A stretch of DNA of 64,000 bases from Mesorhizobium xinjiangense (lineage in GTDB: Bacteria > Pseudomonadota > Alphaproteobacteria > Rhizobiales > Rhizobiaceae), in the NCBI RefSeq assembly GCF_009749525.1, contig NZ_WOAC01000004.1, positions 62,001 to 126,000 on the forward strand, given 5' to 3'. The translations under genes and the position numbers were made by a program. Shown piece by piece: positions 27,101 to 36,024 of the stretch; within the stretch, counting starts at the first letter, position 1; each line of letters opens with the position of its first letter. The notes below the pieces were generated by a model. That model had not been told where the DNA came from, searched no databases, and saw nothing but the letters and a program-made list of their open reading frames with translations.

Positions 27101-27541
27101 CTACCAGGTTCCGGTGTTGGGCATCGATGCCCAGGGTTCCTTCGCCTCGAGCGCTTCGCCTTCCTGCAGCAGCTCGATCGAGATGCCGTCCGGCGATTTG
27201 ATGAAGGCCATGTTGCCGTCCCGCGGCGGGCGGTTGATGGTCACGCCGGCATCCATCAGCCTCTGGCAGGTGTCGTAGATATTATCGACCTTATAGGCGA
27301 GGTGGCCGAAATTCCGTCCGCCCGAATAGTCTTCCGGATCCCAATTGAATGTCAGTTCGAGCTCGGGCGCCCGGTTCTGCTCCGACGTCGTCCTGTCCTT
27401 GGGCGCGGCAAGAAAGATCAGCGTGAATCGACCCTGCTCGTTGTCGATACGGCGGACTTCCTCCAGGCCAAACTTGTTGCAGTAAAAATCCAGCGATTCG
27501 TCGACATCCTTGATGCGGACCATGGTGTGGAGATAGCGCAT
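27101..27541 (-). CDS. gloA: Lactoylglutathione lyase (glyoxalase I)
   Basis: Converts the hemithioacetal of methylglyoxal and glutathione to S-lactoylglutathione. The 146-residue protein has two VOC half-domains: MRYLHTMVRIKDVDESLDFY with metal-ligand His at the start, LELTFNW with a ligand Glu, NFGHLAYKVDNIYDTC with the second His, and DGISIELLQ with the second Glu. All four expected ligands are present. The gene is 79 bases beyond the pccB start, on the same strand, and divergent from the cold-shock gene. Confidence 0.93.
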   Translation of the reverse strand: MRYLHTMVRIKDVDESLDFYCNKFGLEEVRRIDNEQGRFTLIFLAAPKDRTTSEQNRAPELELTFNWDPEDYSGGRNFGHLAYKVDNIYDTCQRLMDAGVTINRPPRDGNMAFIKSPDGISIELLQEGEALEAKEPWASMPNTGTW

Positions 27542-27763
27542 GGGTCTTCAAGTCCTCGTTTGGGAGTGATTTGCTTGGCTCATATGGCCCGAACAATTGC
27601 CAACGGCAACCTCCAGGCACTGATCTCGGTCCGTAGCTTACGCGAAGCTTGCAGGACTTGTTCGTTAAAGCAAAAAAATGTGTCTGAACTGCTGACAGGC
27701 GGATGCATGATGATATCCTCAAAAACGGGAATCAGTTGAGTTGGCAATAGAAGGTGCGTTCGA

Positions 27764-28360
27764 ATGGGGGACAAGACCTCTTCGGAGGAGCAGAGCGCCG
27801 TTAGAGCCGGAGCCTTGGGCTCCGCTGGCAATCAGGAATCGACCGACCTGCTCGAGATTGCCGGCGCCATCAAATGGTTCGATGTCGCCAAGGGCTATGG
27901 CTTCATCATACCCGACGAGGGCGACGTCGGAGACGTGCTCCTGCACGTGACCTGTTTGCGGCGCGATGGCTTTCACACGGCGATGGAAGGCGCGCGGGTG
28001 GTCTGCCTGATCCGACGCGGCGAACGCGGCTTCCAGTGCTTCAAGGTCCTGTCCATGGACACCAGCACGGCGGTGCATCCTCAGGAACTGCCCGCGCAAC
28101 GCACCCATGTCATCGTCACGCCGGATAGCGGACTGGAGCGCGCTCTGGTCAAATGGTTCAACCGGACGAAGGGTTTTGGCTTCCTGACGCGCGGCGAGGG
28201 CACGGAAGACATCTTCATCCATATGGAAACGCTGCGGCAGTTCGGGATTGCCGAATTGCGGCCCGGCCAGGTCGTGCTCGTGCGTTATGGCCGCGGCGAA
28301 AAGGGCCTTATGGCGGCCGAGGTCCACCCGGATCGGGGAACGCTGCCTTTCGCCAACTGA
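27764..28360 (+). CDS. Double cold-shock-domain protein
   Basis: A 198-residue RNA/DNA-binding protein with two cold-shock domains, the larger form common in Hyphomicrobiales. The first (about 33-97) has KWFDVAKGYGFIIPDEG and DVLLHVTCL; the second (about 126-192) has KWFNRTKGFGFLTRGEG and DIFIHMETL, so both RNP1-like and RNP2-like strands are intact. A 33-residue Ser/Ala-rich N terminus precedes. The DUF192 gene follows after 11 bases, a pairing usual in rhizobia. The 220-base upstream gap could hold a structured 5' leader as in other csp genes. Confidence 0.92.
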   Translation: MGDKTSSEEQSAVRAGALGSAGNQESTDLLEIAGAIKWFDVAKGYGFIIPDEGDVGDVLLHVTCLRRDGFHTAMEGARVVCLIRRGERGFQCFKVLSMDTSTAVHPQELPAQRTHVIVTPDSGLERALVKWFNRTKGFGFLTRGEGTEDIFIHMETLRQFGIAELRPGQVVLVRYGRGEKGLMAAEVHPDRGTLPFAN

Positions 28361-28371
28361 CGGATACCGCA

Positions 28372-28878
28372 ATGCGCGACGCCTTCGGTTTTGCAAAGCG
28401 CCTGTTCGCGATTCTTACGCTGGTCATCGCTGCCACGGCATGCCTGTCGCCGAGCCTGGCCCAGGATGCGCCGATGGTGCTGCCCGTCGACCCCGCGTCG
28501 CTGACGGCGGATACCGTCGAGGGCAGGCAGACATTTGCCATCGAGATTGCCGACGATCCCGAGGAACGCAGCCGTGGGCTGATGTTTCGCACGCGCATGG
28601 CCGAAAACCACGGCATGCTGTTCATATTCGAGCAAACCAGGCCGCTCGGCTTCTGGATGAAGAACACCCCCCTGCCGCTCGATCTCGTCTTTATCGGTGA
28701 GGACGGCCGGGTCGTGGACGTGCTGAGAGGCGAGCCCTTCTCGACCGATCCCATATCGCCCGGCCAGCCGGCTCGATTTGTCCTTGAACTGAATGCCGGC
28801 ATTGCGCAAAAGACGGGTATTGTCACAGGCGTCCGCATCCGCCACCCGGCCATCGACAATGTTGCCGGCGACGGATAG
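28372..28878 (+). CDS. DUF192 family exported protein
   Basis: A 168-residue periplasmic protein. N-terminal signal peptide RLFAILTLVIAATACLSPSL with a possible lipobox Cys in TAC and cleavage near AQDA. The DUF192 core reads DPEERSRGLMFRTRMAENHG, then FWMKNTPLPLDLVFIGEDG with the conserved Trp-Met-Lys-Asn-Thr. No biochemical role is established for the family. It follows the cold-shock gene by 11 bases and is probably cotranscribed. Confidence 0.9.
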   Translation: MRDAFGFAKRLFAILTLVIAATACLSPSLAQDAPMVLPVDPASLTADTVEGRQTFAIEIADDPEERSRGLMFRTRMAENHGMLFIFEQTRPLGFWMKNTPLPLDLVFIGEDGRVVDVLRGEPFSTDPISPGQPARFVLELNAGIAQKTGIVTGVRIRHPAIDNVAGDG

Positions 28879-28911
28879 GCGGCGCGACATTTCCGGGGAC
28901 GGCCTTTCAGC

Positions 28912-29667
28912 ATGAAGCAATTTCGCCATGACGCTTTCGACATCGCCTATATCGACGAAGGCAAGGGTGATCCCGTTCTCCTGATCCACGGCTTTGCCTC
29001 CAGCATCAGCGCCAACTGGATTGCGCCGGGATGGGTGAAGACGCTGACGGAGGCGGGCTACCGCGTCATCGCGCTCGACAATCGCGGCCATGGTGCGTCG
29101 ACCAAGAGCTATGATCCGGCCGATTACACGCCGGCGCTGATGGCCGATGATGCCGCGGCGCTGCTCGGCCATCTGGGGCTGGAACGCGCGCATGTCTTCG
29201 GCTATTCGATGGGTGCGCGCGTTGCCACTTTCGTGGCGCTGCGTCATCCTGAAAAGGTTGCAAGCCTCATCCTGGGCGGCCTTGGCATCGGTATGGTGGA
29301 AGGCGTCGGCGACTGGGATCCGATTGCCGAAGCGCTGATGGCGCAAGACCCGGCAACGATCACCCATCCGCGGGGCAAGATGTTCCGCGCCTTCGCCGAC
29401 CAGACGAAGAGCGACCGCAAGGCGCTTGCCGCCTGTATCGCCACCTCGCGCGAACTGGTGTCGGAGGCCGACGTCGCTACAATCGCGCAACCGACGCTGA
29501 TCGCGGTCGGCACCAAGGACGACATTGCGGGCGCGCCCGAGCCGCTCGCGGGCCTGATGGCCAATGCCACCGTTTTTGCCGTCGAGGGGCGCGATCACAT
29601 GCTCTCGGTGGGCGATCGCACGTTCAAGAAGCGGGCGGTCGAATTCCTGCAGGAGAACCCGCTTTGA
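28912..29667 (+). CDS. Alpha/beta hydrolase
   Basis: A 251-residue alpha/beta-hydrolase. The oxyanion segment LLIHGFASS (23-31), nucleophile elbow GYSMGAR with Ser99, acid in VGTKDDIAG and the final His in GRDHMLSV give a complete triad. Similar to esterase or lactonase-like enzymes next to DUF192 genes in rhizobia; substrate unknown. Its stop overlaps the start of the next hydrolase gene by ATGA-like four bases (29664-29667), so the two are made together. Confidence 0.88.
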   Translation: MKQFRHDAFDIAYIDEGKGDPVLLIHGFASSISANWIAPGWVKTLTEAGYRVIALDNRGHGASTKSYDPADYTPALMADDAAALLGHLGLERAHVFGYSMGARVATFVALRHPEKVASLILGGLGIGMVEGVGDWDPIAEALMAQDPATITHPRGKMFRAFADQTKSDRKALAACIATSRELVSEADVATIAQPTLIAVGTKDDIAGAPEPLAGLMANATVFAVEGRDHMLSVGDRTFKKRAVEFLQENPL

Positions 29668-30533
29668 CCGAACCGAGGCAGATCGAATTCATCGGCACGG
29701 AGAACAACCGGCTCGTCGCCGATTTCCGGGATGGGCGAGGACACCCGGTTCTCTTTTTCCACGGTGGCGGCCAGACGCGCCGCGCCTGGGACATGACGGC
29801 ACGGCGCGTCGCCGCGGAAGGCATGCGCGCGATCACGGTCGATCTGCGCGGCCATGGCGAGAGTGAATGGGTGACAAGCGGCAACTACACCTTCCTGCAT
29901 TTTGCCGAGGATGTGGCCGCCATCATCCGGCAGACGGCGGAAATGTTCCATGCTGCGCCGTCGGCCGTCGGTGCCTCGCTCGGCGGTCTGTCGGCCCTCG
30001 GTGCGGAAACGCGCTTCGGTCCGTTGCTGGAAAGCCTGGTGCTGGTCGACATTACGCCGCGCATGGATCCCAACGGCGTGGCCAGGATTACCGGCTTCAT
30101 GAGCGAGCGCATGGAAGACGGCTTCGCGACACTGGAGGAAGCGGCAGACGCGATCGCCTCCTATCTGCCGAACCGGCCCCGTCCGCGCTCGCTGGAAGGC
30201 CTGCGCAAGAATTTGCGCCTTGGAAACGACGGGCGCTATCGCTGGCACTGGGATCCGGCCTTCATGCGCGGCGAGCGCAGCGTCGGTACCGGCGGGCGCG
30301 AATTTGCCGAGGAACTGACGGCGCGGGTGCCGGAATTGCACCTGCCGGTCCTCCTGGTGCGCGGCATGAATTCCGAGCTCGTGCACGAGGATTTTGCACG
30401 CGAATTCGTCGATCTCGCACCCAATGCGAGCTATGTCGATGTCGGCGGGGCCGGCCACATGGTCGCCGGCGACAAGAACGACTTGTTCTGCGCGGCGGTT
30501 CTGGAATTCCTCACGGATCGCGCAGCGGCTTAG
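29664..30533 (+). CDS. Alpha/beta hydrolase
   Basis: A second, 289-residue alpha/beta-hydrolase coupled to the first. Motifs: FFHGGGQTRRAWD (31-43), nucleophile elbow GASLGG with Ser105, and C-terminal GAGHMVAGD with the His. The start overlaps the stop of the preceding gene. The pair is not closely alike, so a recent duplication is unlikely. Peroxidase-type and epoxide hydrolase-like roles are both possible. The TAG stop at 30531-30533 is 2 bases before repeat copy 5. Confidence 0.87.
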   Translation: MTEPRQIEFIGTENNRLVADFRDGRGHPVLFFHGGGQTRRAWDMTARRVAAEGMRAITVDLRGHGESEWVTSGNYTFLHFAEDVAAIIRQTAEMFHAAPSAVGASLGGLSALGAETRFGPLLESLVLVDITPRMDPNGVARITGFMSERMEDGFATLEEAADAIASYLPNRPRPRSLEGLRKNLRLGNDGRYRWHWDPAFMRGERSVGTGGREFAEELTARVPELHLPVLLVRGMNSELVHEDFAREFVDLAPNASYVDVGGAGHMVAGDKNDLFCAAVLEFLTDRAAA

Positions 30534-30535
30534 AA

Positions 30536-30578
30536 GATGTCCCGCTCAAACGGAATCGTTTGAAGCGAACGCGCGCTA
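30536..30578 (-). repeat. Palindromic intergenic repeat, copy 5 (hybrid short form, reversed)
   Basis: Read on the minus strand: TAGCGCGCGTTCGCTTCAAA, then CGATTCCGTTTGAGCGGGAC and AT. As in copy 3 the left half of palindrome one is joined to the right half of palindrome two. It fills the whole gap between two convergent genes and supplies the TAG stop codon (30576-30578) of cobF. Its hairpin CGCTC-AAACG/CGTTT-GAAGCG probably stops transcripts from both sides. Confidence 0.82.
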
Positions 30579-31340
30579 AGCATTCGGCTCACGACGGCGC
30601 AGGAGATAGCTGTCCATCACCCAGCCTTCCTGTTCGCGCGCGTGGCTGCGCCGGCGTTCGATCTGCTCTCCCACCTCATCGAGTGGCCCGGCGACGGCAG
30701 TCTCGCTGGGCATGCCGAGATTGGCGCCCCAATAGATGTCGAATTCGCCGGCGGGCAGCGATTTGAACGCGCACTGACCGTCGAGCATGACGACGACGCT
30801 GTCCGAGCCCTGAGCCCCGTCTTCGGCGAGCTTGCGTCCCGTCGTGATGTGGACCGCCCCGCCGATCGTGTTGAGCGCGATGCGATGCTTGGCGGCAAGC
30901 GCCTGGATGCTCGTGATGCCGGGGATGACTTCATGGTCGAAAGCCACCTTGTTCGTCCTTCTCACCCGCTCGATGATGCGCAATGTGCTGTCATAGATCG
31001 ACGGATCGCCCCAGACCAGGAAGGCGCCGGTCTCACCGTCCTTCAACTCCTCAGACAGCAAACGCTCATAAATCCCTGCGATCGCTTCGTGCCAGCCGTC
31101 GACCGTTTGGTTATAGGAGCTTTCCGGCTTTCGGCGCGTCGGAACGGCATAGGGCACGCTGCGGTAAGGCCGGTTGATGAACCGCGCGCAGATTTCACGC
31201 CGCAGCTTCGCCAGGCTCGCCTTTTCCGCGCCCTTGTCCGGAATGAAGATCACGTCCGCACGGTTAAGCGCGTTGATCGCCTGGACCGTGAGGTGCTCCG
31301 GGTCTCCGGCCCCGATGCCGATGACGAGTAGATGGCGCAT
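30576..31340 (-). CDS. cobF: Precorrin-6A synthase (deacetylating)
   Basis: Methylates precorrin-5 at C1 with loss of acetate, a step special to the aerobic B12 route. The 254-residue protein has the tetrapyrrole methylase fold: N-terminal LLVIGIGAGDPEHLTVQAI, and VWGDPSIYDSTLRIIER with the GDP-type SAM loop. ITSIQALAAKHRI follows. It is the last gene of the left-hand cobalamin run, 10 bases after cobT. The stop codon TAG is part of repeat copy 5. Confidence 0.94.
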   Translation of the reverse strand: MRHLLVIGIGAGDPEHLTVQAINALNRADVIFIPDKGAEKASLAKLRREICARFINRPYRSVPYAVPTRRKPESSYNQTVDGWHEAIAGIYERLLSEELKDGETGAFLVWGDPSIYDSTLRIIERVRRTNKVAFDHEVIPGITSIQALAAKHRIALNTIGGAVHITTGRKLAEDGAQGSDSVVVMLDGQCAFKSLPAGEFDIYWGANLGMPSETAVAGPLDEVGEQIERRRSHAREQEGWVMDSYLLRRREPNA

Positions 31341-31350
31341 ATCGTCCTCC

Positions 31351-32364
31351 TCAGTTGTCCGACACGCCGGCCTCGGCAAAGCTTGCCATGCCGTTGTGGC
31401 ATTCCACGGCCGAGCGCAGGATGTTGACCGCAAGGCAGGCACCCGAAGCTTCCCCGAGACGCATGGCGAGGTCGAGAAGCGGCTTTTTGCCGAGCCGTTC
31501 GAGCAATTGCCGGTGACCGGCCTCGGCCGAGCAGTGGGCCGCCAGCGCGTGGTCGAGGCCGCCCGCCGCAAGACGCGCCAGGGGAGCAGCCGCAGCCGTG
31601 CACACGAAACCGTCGAGCAGCACCGGAATTCGATTGTGCCGGGCCGCGAGCGCTGCGCCGAAGATGGCAGCCAGTTCGCGACCGCCGAGCCGCGCCAGAA
31701 CGGCCAGCGGGTCATTGAGGGCGCTGCCATGGAAGGCCAGCGCCTCGTCGACGACGCTGGCCTTGCGCTGCAGCCCGGCTTCGTCGACGCCGGTGCCCCG
31801 TCCGACCCAGTCTGCACCGGTTCCGCCGAACAGAGCCGCGGAGACGGCCGCGGCCACGGTCGTGTTGCCGATTCCCATTTCGCCGAGGCAAAGCAGCCGG
31901 CTCTCGGGCGCCACCTCCTCGTAGCCGCGCGACACGGCGTCGAGAAAATCGGCCTCGTTCATGGCCGGCGCCTGGGTGAAATCGGCCGTCGGACGGTCGA
32001 CTTCGAGATCGATCACCCGCAATCGTGCACCGGCGGCTTTGGCGAGTTGATTGATCGCGGCTCCGCCGGCGGCAAAATTCGCCACCATCTGCGCCGTGAC
32101 TTCGGCCGGAAAGGCGGAGACGCCGCGCGCCGTCACGCCGTGCGAGCCGGCAAACACGATTACATCGACCGCTTGGAGGTCTGGCCGGGCGCGTCCCTGC
32201 CAGCCCGCCAGCCATGCGGCAAGCTCCTCCAGCCGTCCGAGGCTGCCCTGCGGTTTCGTCAGCACGGCCTGGCGCGCGGCCGCTTCGTCGGCTGCCATCT
32301 GGTCGATTGCCGGCAGTTCGTTGCAAGCCCGGCGCAGCGCCTCGAGCGAGGAATAGGTCGTCAT
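31351..32364 (-). CDS. cobT: Nicotinate-nucleotide--dimethylbenzimidazole phosphoribosyltransferase
   Basis: Makes alpha-ribazole phosphate from nicotinate mononucleotide and dimethylbenzimidazole for the lower loop (named CobU in Pseudomonas denitrificans nomenclature). The 337-residue protein has KPQGSLGRLEELAAWLA, VFAGSHGVTARGVSAFP, and the phosphate loop CLGEMGIGNTTVAAA; the C-terminal LAMRLGEASGACLA holds the family's catalytic Glu. The start used is MTTYSSLEAL; an ATG 12 bases upstream (32376) is equally possible and would leave only 2 bases to cobV. Confidence 0.94.
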   Translation of the reverse strand: MTTYSSLEALRRACNELPAIDQMAADEAAARQAVLTKPQGSLGRLEELAAWLAGWQGRARPDLQAVDVIVFAGSHGVTARGVSAFPAEVTAQMVANFAAGGAAINQLAKAAGARLRVIDLEVDRPTADFTQAPAMNEADFLDAVSRGYEEVAPESRLLCLGEMGIGNTTVAAAVSAALFGGTGADWVGRGTGVDEAGLQRKASVVDEALAFHGSALNDPLAVLARLGGRELAAIFGAALAARHNRIPVLLDGFVCTAAAAPLARLAAGGLDHALAAHCSAEAGHRQLLERLGKKPLLDLAMRLGEASGACLAVNILRSAVECHNGMASFAEAGVSDN

Positions 32365-32378
32365 GCGGTACTCCATGT

Positions 32379-33146
32379 TCAGGTCAGGGCGATGGTGGCG
32401 GCCAGGAGAACGATGACTTCGCCGCCTTGCTGCAGCGCGCCCAGCACGTCGCCGGTTCGGCCGCCGATCTGGCGCAAGGCCAGCCAGCGCAAGGCGAGAA
32501 GCCATGCGGCGAGCGCGAGGGCGGTGATGATCGCAGGCGCCAATCCGAGAAATAGAAGACCGGCAAAGCCGAGGGCGAGGGCGGTCAGGGCGGCGGTCTG
32601 GCCAACCTGGCCGACGCCGACCGACAGGCCGTCGCTTCGGGTGTTGGGAACGATCATCATGAAGGCGGGAAGGAGCGCGCGCGAGCCCATGTGGGCGGCG
32701 ATGAGGCCGGTCGCGAGCAGCCCCGGCAGGACAAGCTGCGCCATGGCGAAGCACTTGATCCCCAGCGTGACGATCAGCGCCGCAACGCCATAGGTGCCGA
32801 TGCGGCTGTCGCGCATGATTTCGAGCTTGCGTTCGCGCGTCGATCCGCCGCCGAAGCCGTCGGCGACGTCGGCCAGGCCATCCTCGTGCAGGCAGCCGGT
32901 GGCGACAAGCATGGCACCGAGCGCCAGGAAGGACGCCGACAGGGTGGCAAGGCCTATTGCATAGGCCAGCGCATAGACTGCCGATCCAATCAGCGCGACA
33001 GCGAGCCCGGCGACGGGCGCCGCCCAGATCGCCTCGCCCAGCGGCCGGTCCGGCATGCGATTGCCGCCGAGGCCGATGCGAGTGAAGAAGATCAGGCAAA
33101 AGGCCACATCGTCGAGGATGCGGCGCAGGCTTACGCCTTGATCCAT
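32379..33146 (-). CDS. cobV: Adenosylcobinamide-GDP ribazoletransferase (cobalamin synthase)
   Basis: Inner-membrane enzyme that joins alpha-ribazole to adenosylcobinamide-GDP (CobS of enteric nomenclature). The 255-residue protein is hydrophobic with about six helices. The diagnostic motif HEDGLADVADGFGGG (about residues 86-100) holds the metal-binding Asp residues, and RDSRIGTYGV follows. It stands 3 bases after cobB and before cobT, which supplies its substrate precursor. Confidence 0.93.
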   Translation of the reverse strand: MDQGVSLRRILDDVAFCLIFFTRIGLGGNRMPDRPLGEAIWAAPVAGLAVALIGSAVYALAYAIGLATLSASFLALGAMLVATGCLHEDGLADVADGFGGGSTRERKLEIMRDSRIGTYGVAALIVTLGIKCFAMAQLVLPGLLATGLIAAHMGSRALLPAFMMIVPNTRSDGLSVGVGQVGQTAALTALALGFAGLLFLGLAPAIITALALAAWLLALRWLALRQIGGRTGDVLGALQQGGEVIVLLAATIALT

Positions 33147-33149
33147 GCG

Positions 33150-34463
33150 TCACCCCTTCGCGATTGCGTGAAAGAATGTGCCGGTGACGTGCCCGCGTCG
33201 TGCGCCGGAGGGACCGATTGCGTTCCCCGCGCCGTCGGCGATATCAGCCAGCGGTTCGTCGGAGCCCGGATCGATCAGCCGCGCATAGTGGAACTCGTGG
33301 CCGCGGATCGTGTCGCCAGCCTTGCCGATCGCACAATCGACACGAAGACGCGCCTGTCGGTAGCCGAGGTTCATCTTCCGTTTGGCAAAGCTCGTCGAAT
33401 GGCCGAGCAGGCCGAGCATTGTGTGACATTCGCCGTCGGCGTCTTCGAGCGTTTCGCCGAGCATCATGAAGCCGCCGCACTCTCCGTGGACGGGGCGCGT
33501 CTGCGCAAAACGGCGCATCGCATGCCGGAAGTTTTCACACGCGGCCAGGCGTCCGGCATGGAGTTCGGGATAGCCGCCAGGCAGCCAGCAGACGCCGCAG
33601 CTCTCGTCGGGCCCTTCGTCGGCCAGCGGTGAAAAGGGCACGATCTCGGCGCCTGCGGCGCGCCAATGGGCGATGACATGCGGATAGACGAAGCTGAAGG
33701 CAGCGTCCTGGGCGAGCGCGATGCGTTGCGCGGGCGGATCGAGAATCGGCGTTTCGTCGCCACCGGCCGGTTCGAGCGGGCCCGCCAGTTGCCTCACGGC
33801 GTCGAGGTCGATCGATTGCTCCATCGTGTCGGCCAGCCGCTCGATGAAGGCGTCGATTGCCCCATGCTCGCTGGCCTGGACAAGACCGAGATGGCGTTCC
33901 GGCAGCGCCATGTCGGGATTGCGCCGGATCGATCCGACGACCGGAATGCCGATCTCCTCGATCGCCTCGCGGGCCAGGCGGTCATGACGCTCGCTGGCGA
34001 CCTGGTTGAGCACCACGCCGGCGATCCGCACATCGGGATCGAAGGCGGCAAATCCCTTGGCGATGGCTGCCGCGGTTTGCGATTGCCCGGATACGTCGAG
34101 GACGAGCAGGACGGGCAGGCCGAAAAGCCGGGCCAGGTCGGCCGCCGCCCCGCTGCGGCCCGGTTCGGCGCGAATGCCGTCGAACAGCCCCATCGCGCTT
34201 TCAACGATGGTCAATTCGGCCTGCTCGGCTGCCTGCCGTGCGAGACTGGCCAGAAGGGCAGGGGACATCGCCCATGTGTCGAGATTGACGCCGGGCTGGC
34301 CGGTCGCGGCGGCATGAAATCCGGGATCGATATAATCGGGACCGGACTTTGCCCCGCGCACCTGAACGCCGCGGCGCCGGAAGGCGCGCATGAGGCCGAT
34401 CGCGACGCTGGTCTTGCCCGAACCGGAGCGCGCCGCACCGACGATGAATCCGTGTCCCGTCAT
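33150..34463 (-). CDS. cobB: Cobyrinate a,c-diamide synthase (hydrogenobyrinic acid form)
   Basis: ATP- and glutamine-dependent amidation of carboxyls a and c; in the aerobic route the substrate is hydrogenobyrinate. The 437-residue protein has an N-terminal dethiobiotin synthetase-like domain (GAARSGSGKTSVAIGLMRAF, residues 9-28; KSGPDYIDPGFH) and a C-terminal glutamine amidotransferase domain with the nucleophile Cys in HGECGGFMMLGE. The ATG overlaps the cobA stop by four bases. Confidence 0.95.
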   Translation of the reverse strand: MTGHGFIVGAARSGSGKTSVAIGLMRAFRRRGVQVRGAKSGPDYIDPGFHAAATGQPGVNLDTWAMSPALLASLARQAAEQAELTIVESAMGLFDGIRAEPGRSGAAADLARLFGLPVLLVLDVSGQSQTAAAIAKGFAAFDPDVRIAGVVLNQVASERHDRLAREAIEEIGIPVVGSIRRNPDMALPERHLGLVQASEHGAIDAFIERLADTMEQSIDLDAVRQLAGPLEPAGGDETPILDPPAQRIALAQDAAFSFVYPHVIAHWRAAGAEIVPFSPLADEGPDESCGVCWLPGGYPELHAGRLAACENFRHAMRRFAQTRPVHGECGGFMMLGETLEDADGECHTMLGLLGHSTSFAKRKMNLGYRQARLRVDCAIGKAGDTIRGHEFHYARLIDPGSDEPLADIADGAGNAIGPSGARRGHVTGTFFHAIAKG

Positions 34464-35263
34464 GCGCTGCGCACCATGGCTTCGAGTTGCATGAGTTCGG
34501 CGCGCATCGAAACGATGCCGCCAACCACGACAAGGGCCGGCGACGACATGCCGGCGGTTCGGCTTTCGGCTGCCAGAGTATCGAGCGTTGCGACCAGCAC
34601 CTGTTCCTGTGGGGTTGTCGCCGCCGCGATGACGGCCGCCGGAGTGGATGGCACCAGGCCGCCTTCGATCAGTGCCCGCGTGATCGCATCGAGATTGCGC
34701 AGGCCCATATAGATCACGATCGGCTGCCCGGTTCGCGCCAATGCCGCCCAGTCGAGATCGTCCTCCTGCCCCAGCCCGTGGCCCGTTGCCAGGATGATCG
34801 CCTTGTTGAGCCCGCGCATGGTCGCCGGAATGCCCGCGCTCGCCATGGCACCGAAGGCCGAGGTCACGCCGGGCAGGATACGGAAAGCGATGCCGGCGGC
34901 GGCCAGGGCGCGCGCCTCTTCGCCGCCGCGCCCGAAGACATAGGGGTCGCCGCCCTTCAGGCGCAAAACGCGCTTTCCGCCGCGCGCCAGGGCGACCAGC
35001 AGCGCATTGATCTCATCCTGATCGGCCGATGCGCGGCCGCCCCGCTTGCCGACATTGTGCAGGTCTGCGCCGTCGGCTGCCCGCAGGATCGACGGATCGA
35101 CGAGGGCGTCGTGGACGACCGCGTCGGCCTGGCCGAGTGCCGAAACCACGTCCAGCGTCAGTTGCCCGGCATTGCCCGGCCCGGCACCGGCCAGCCAGAC
35201 ATGGCCCGGCTGAAAGGGAACGATCTCGGGCGCCAGACGCGCCAGGGTTTTCTCAAGCGTCAT
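34460..35263 (-). CDS. cobA: Uroporphyrinogen-III C-methyltransferase
   Basis: Methylates uroporphyrinogen III at C2 and C7 to precorrin-2, the entry to the pathway. The 267-residue protein is a stand-alone SUMT, without the CysG oxidase/ferrochelatase part. Motifs: [19 protein letters not shown] (22-40), [35 protein letters not shown]. Start and stop overlap cobM and cobB respectively (ATGA), placing it in the middle of the coupled run cobL-E-M-A-B. Confidence 0.95.
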   Translation of the reverse strand: MTLEKTLARLAPEIVPFQPGHVWLAGAGPGNAGQLTLDVVSALGQADAVVHDALVDPSILRAADGADLHNVGKRGGRASADQDEINALLVALARGGKRVLRLKGGDPYVFGRGGEEARALAAAGIAFRILPGVTSAFGAMASAGIPATMRGLNKAIILATGHGLGQEDDLDWAALARTGQPIVIYMGLRNLDAITRALIEGGLVPSTPAAVIAAATTPQEQVLVATLDTLAAESRTAGMSSPALVVVGGIVSMRAELMQLEAMVRSA

Positions 35264-36024
35264 AGCCCGTCCCTACCACGGAAACGGCGCTGATAGGCGG
35301 CATCGTAGAGCGCGCTTTCGCGAAACCCTTCCGCCGTCAGGCCCGGACCGACGAAGATCGTTGCGGTGCGCTCGATCGGGTCGGCGGCGACGAGCGCCTC
35401 GATCGTCGCCAGCGTGCCGCGAACGACCCGTTCGTCGGGCCAGCTCGCGCGCGCGACGATGGCCACAGGACAATCGGCGCCGTAGAGCGGCGTCAGGTCG
35501 GCCACCACCTGTGCCAGCTTGTGGATGGCCAGATGGATGGCCAGGGTTGCGCCCGTGGCGCCGAAATTGGCCAGTGTCTCGCCTTCGGGCATTTGCGATG
35601 CGCGGCCGGAAACGCGCGTGAGAACCAGGCTTTGCGCCACCTCCGGGATCGTCAGTTCGCGGCCCAGCACGGCGGCGGCGGCCGAAAACGCCGGCACGCC
35701 GGGTGTCAGCGTATAGTCAATTCCGAGCTGCTCCAGGCGCCTGATCTGCTCGGCGACCGCGCTCCAGACCGACAGATCGCCCGAATGGAGCCGCGCGACG
35801 TCCTGGCCGGCGCGGTGGGCGGCGGCATATTCGGCCTCGATCTCGTCGAGCGACATCGGCGCCGTATCGATCTTGCGGGCGTTGGAAGGACAATAGGCGA
35901 GCAGGTCAGGCGGCACGATCGAGCCGGCATAAAGACAGACCGGGCAGCGCGCCAGGAGATCGCGCCCCCTGACGGTGATGAGATCGGCTGCGCCCGGTCC
36001 GGCGCCGATGAAATGTACGGTCAT
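35260..36024 (-). CDS. cobM: Precorrin-4 C11-methyltransferase
   Basis: Adds the C11 methyl group to precorrin-4. The 254-residue tetrapyrrole methylase has [19 protein letters not shown] (2-20), [31 protein letters not shown] and [20 protein letters not shown], all typical of CobM/CbiF. A longer frame upstream runs into cobE and is rejected; the chosen ATG overlaps the cobE stop. The cobA start overlaps its stop. Confidence 0.95.
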   Translation of the reverse strand: MTVHFIGAGPGAADLITVRGRDLLARCPVCLYAGSIVPPDLLAYCPSNARKIDTAPMSLDEIEAEYAAAHRAGQDVARLHSGDLSVWSAVAEQIRRLEQLGIDYTLTPGVPAFSAAAAVLGRELTIPEVAQSLVLTRVSGRASQMPEGETLANFGATGATLAIHLAIHKLAQVVADLTPLYGADCPVAIVARASWPDERVVRGTLATIEALVAADPIERTATIFVGPGLTAEGFRESALYDAAYQRRFRGRDGL

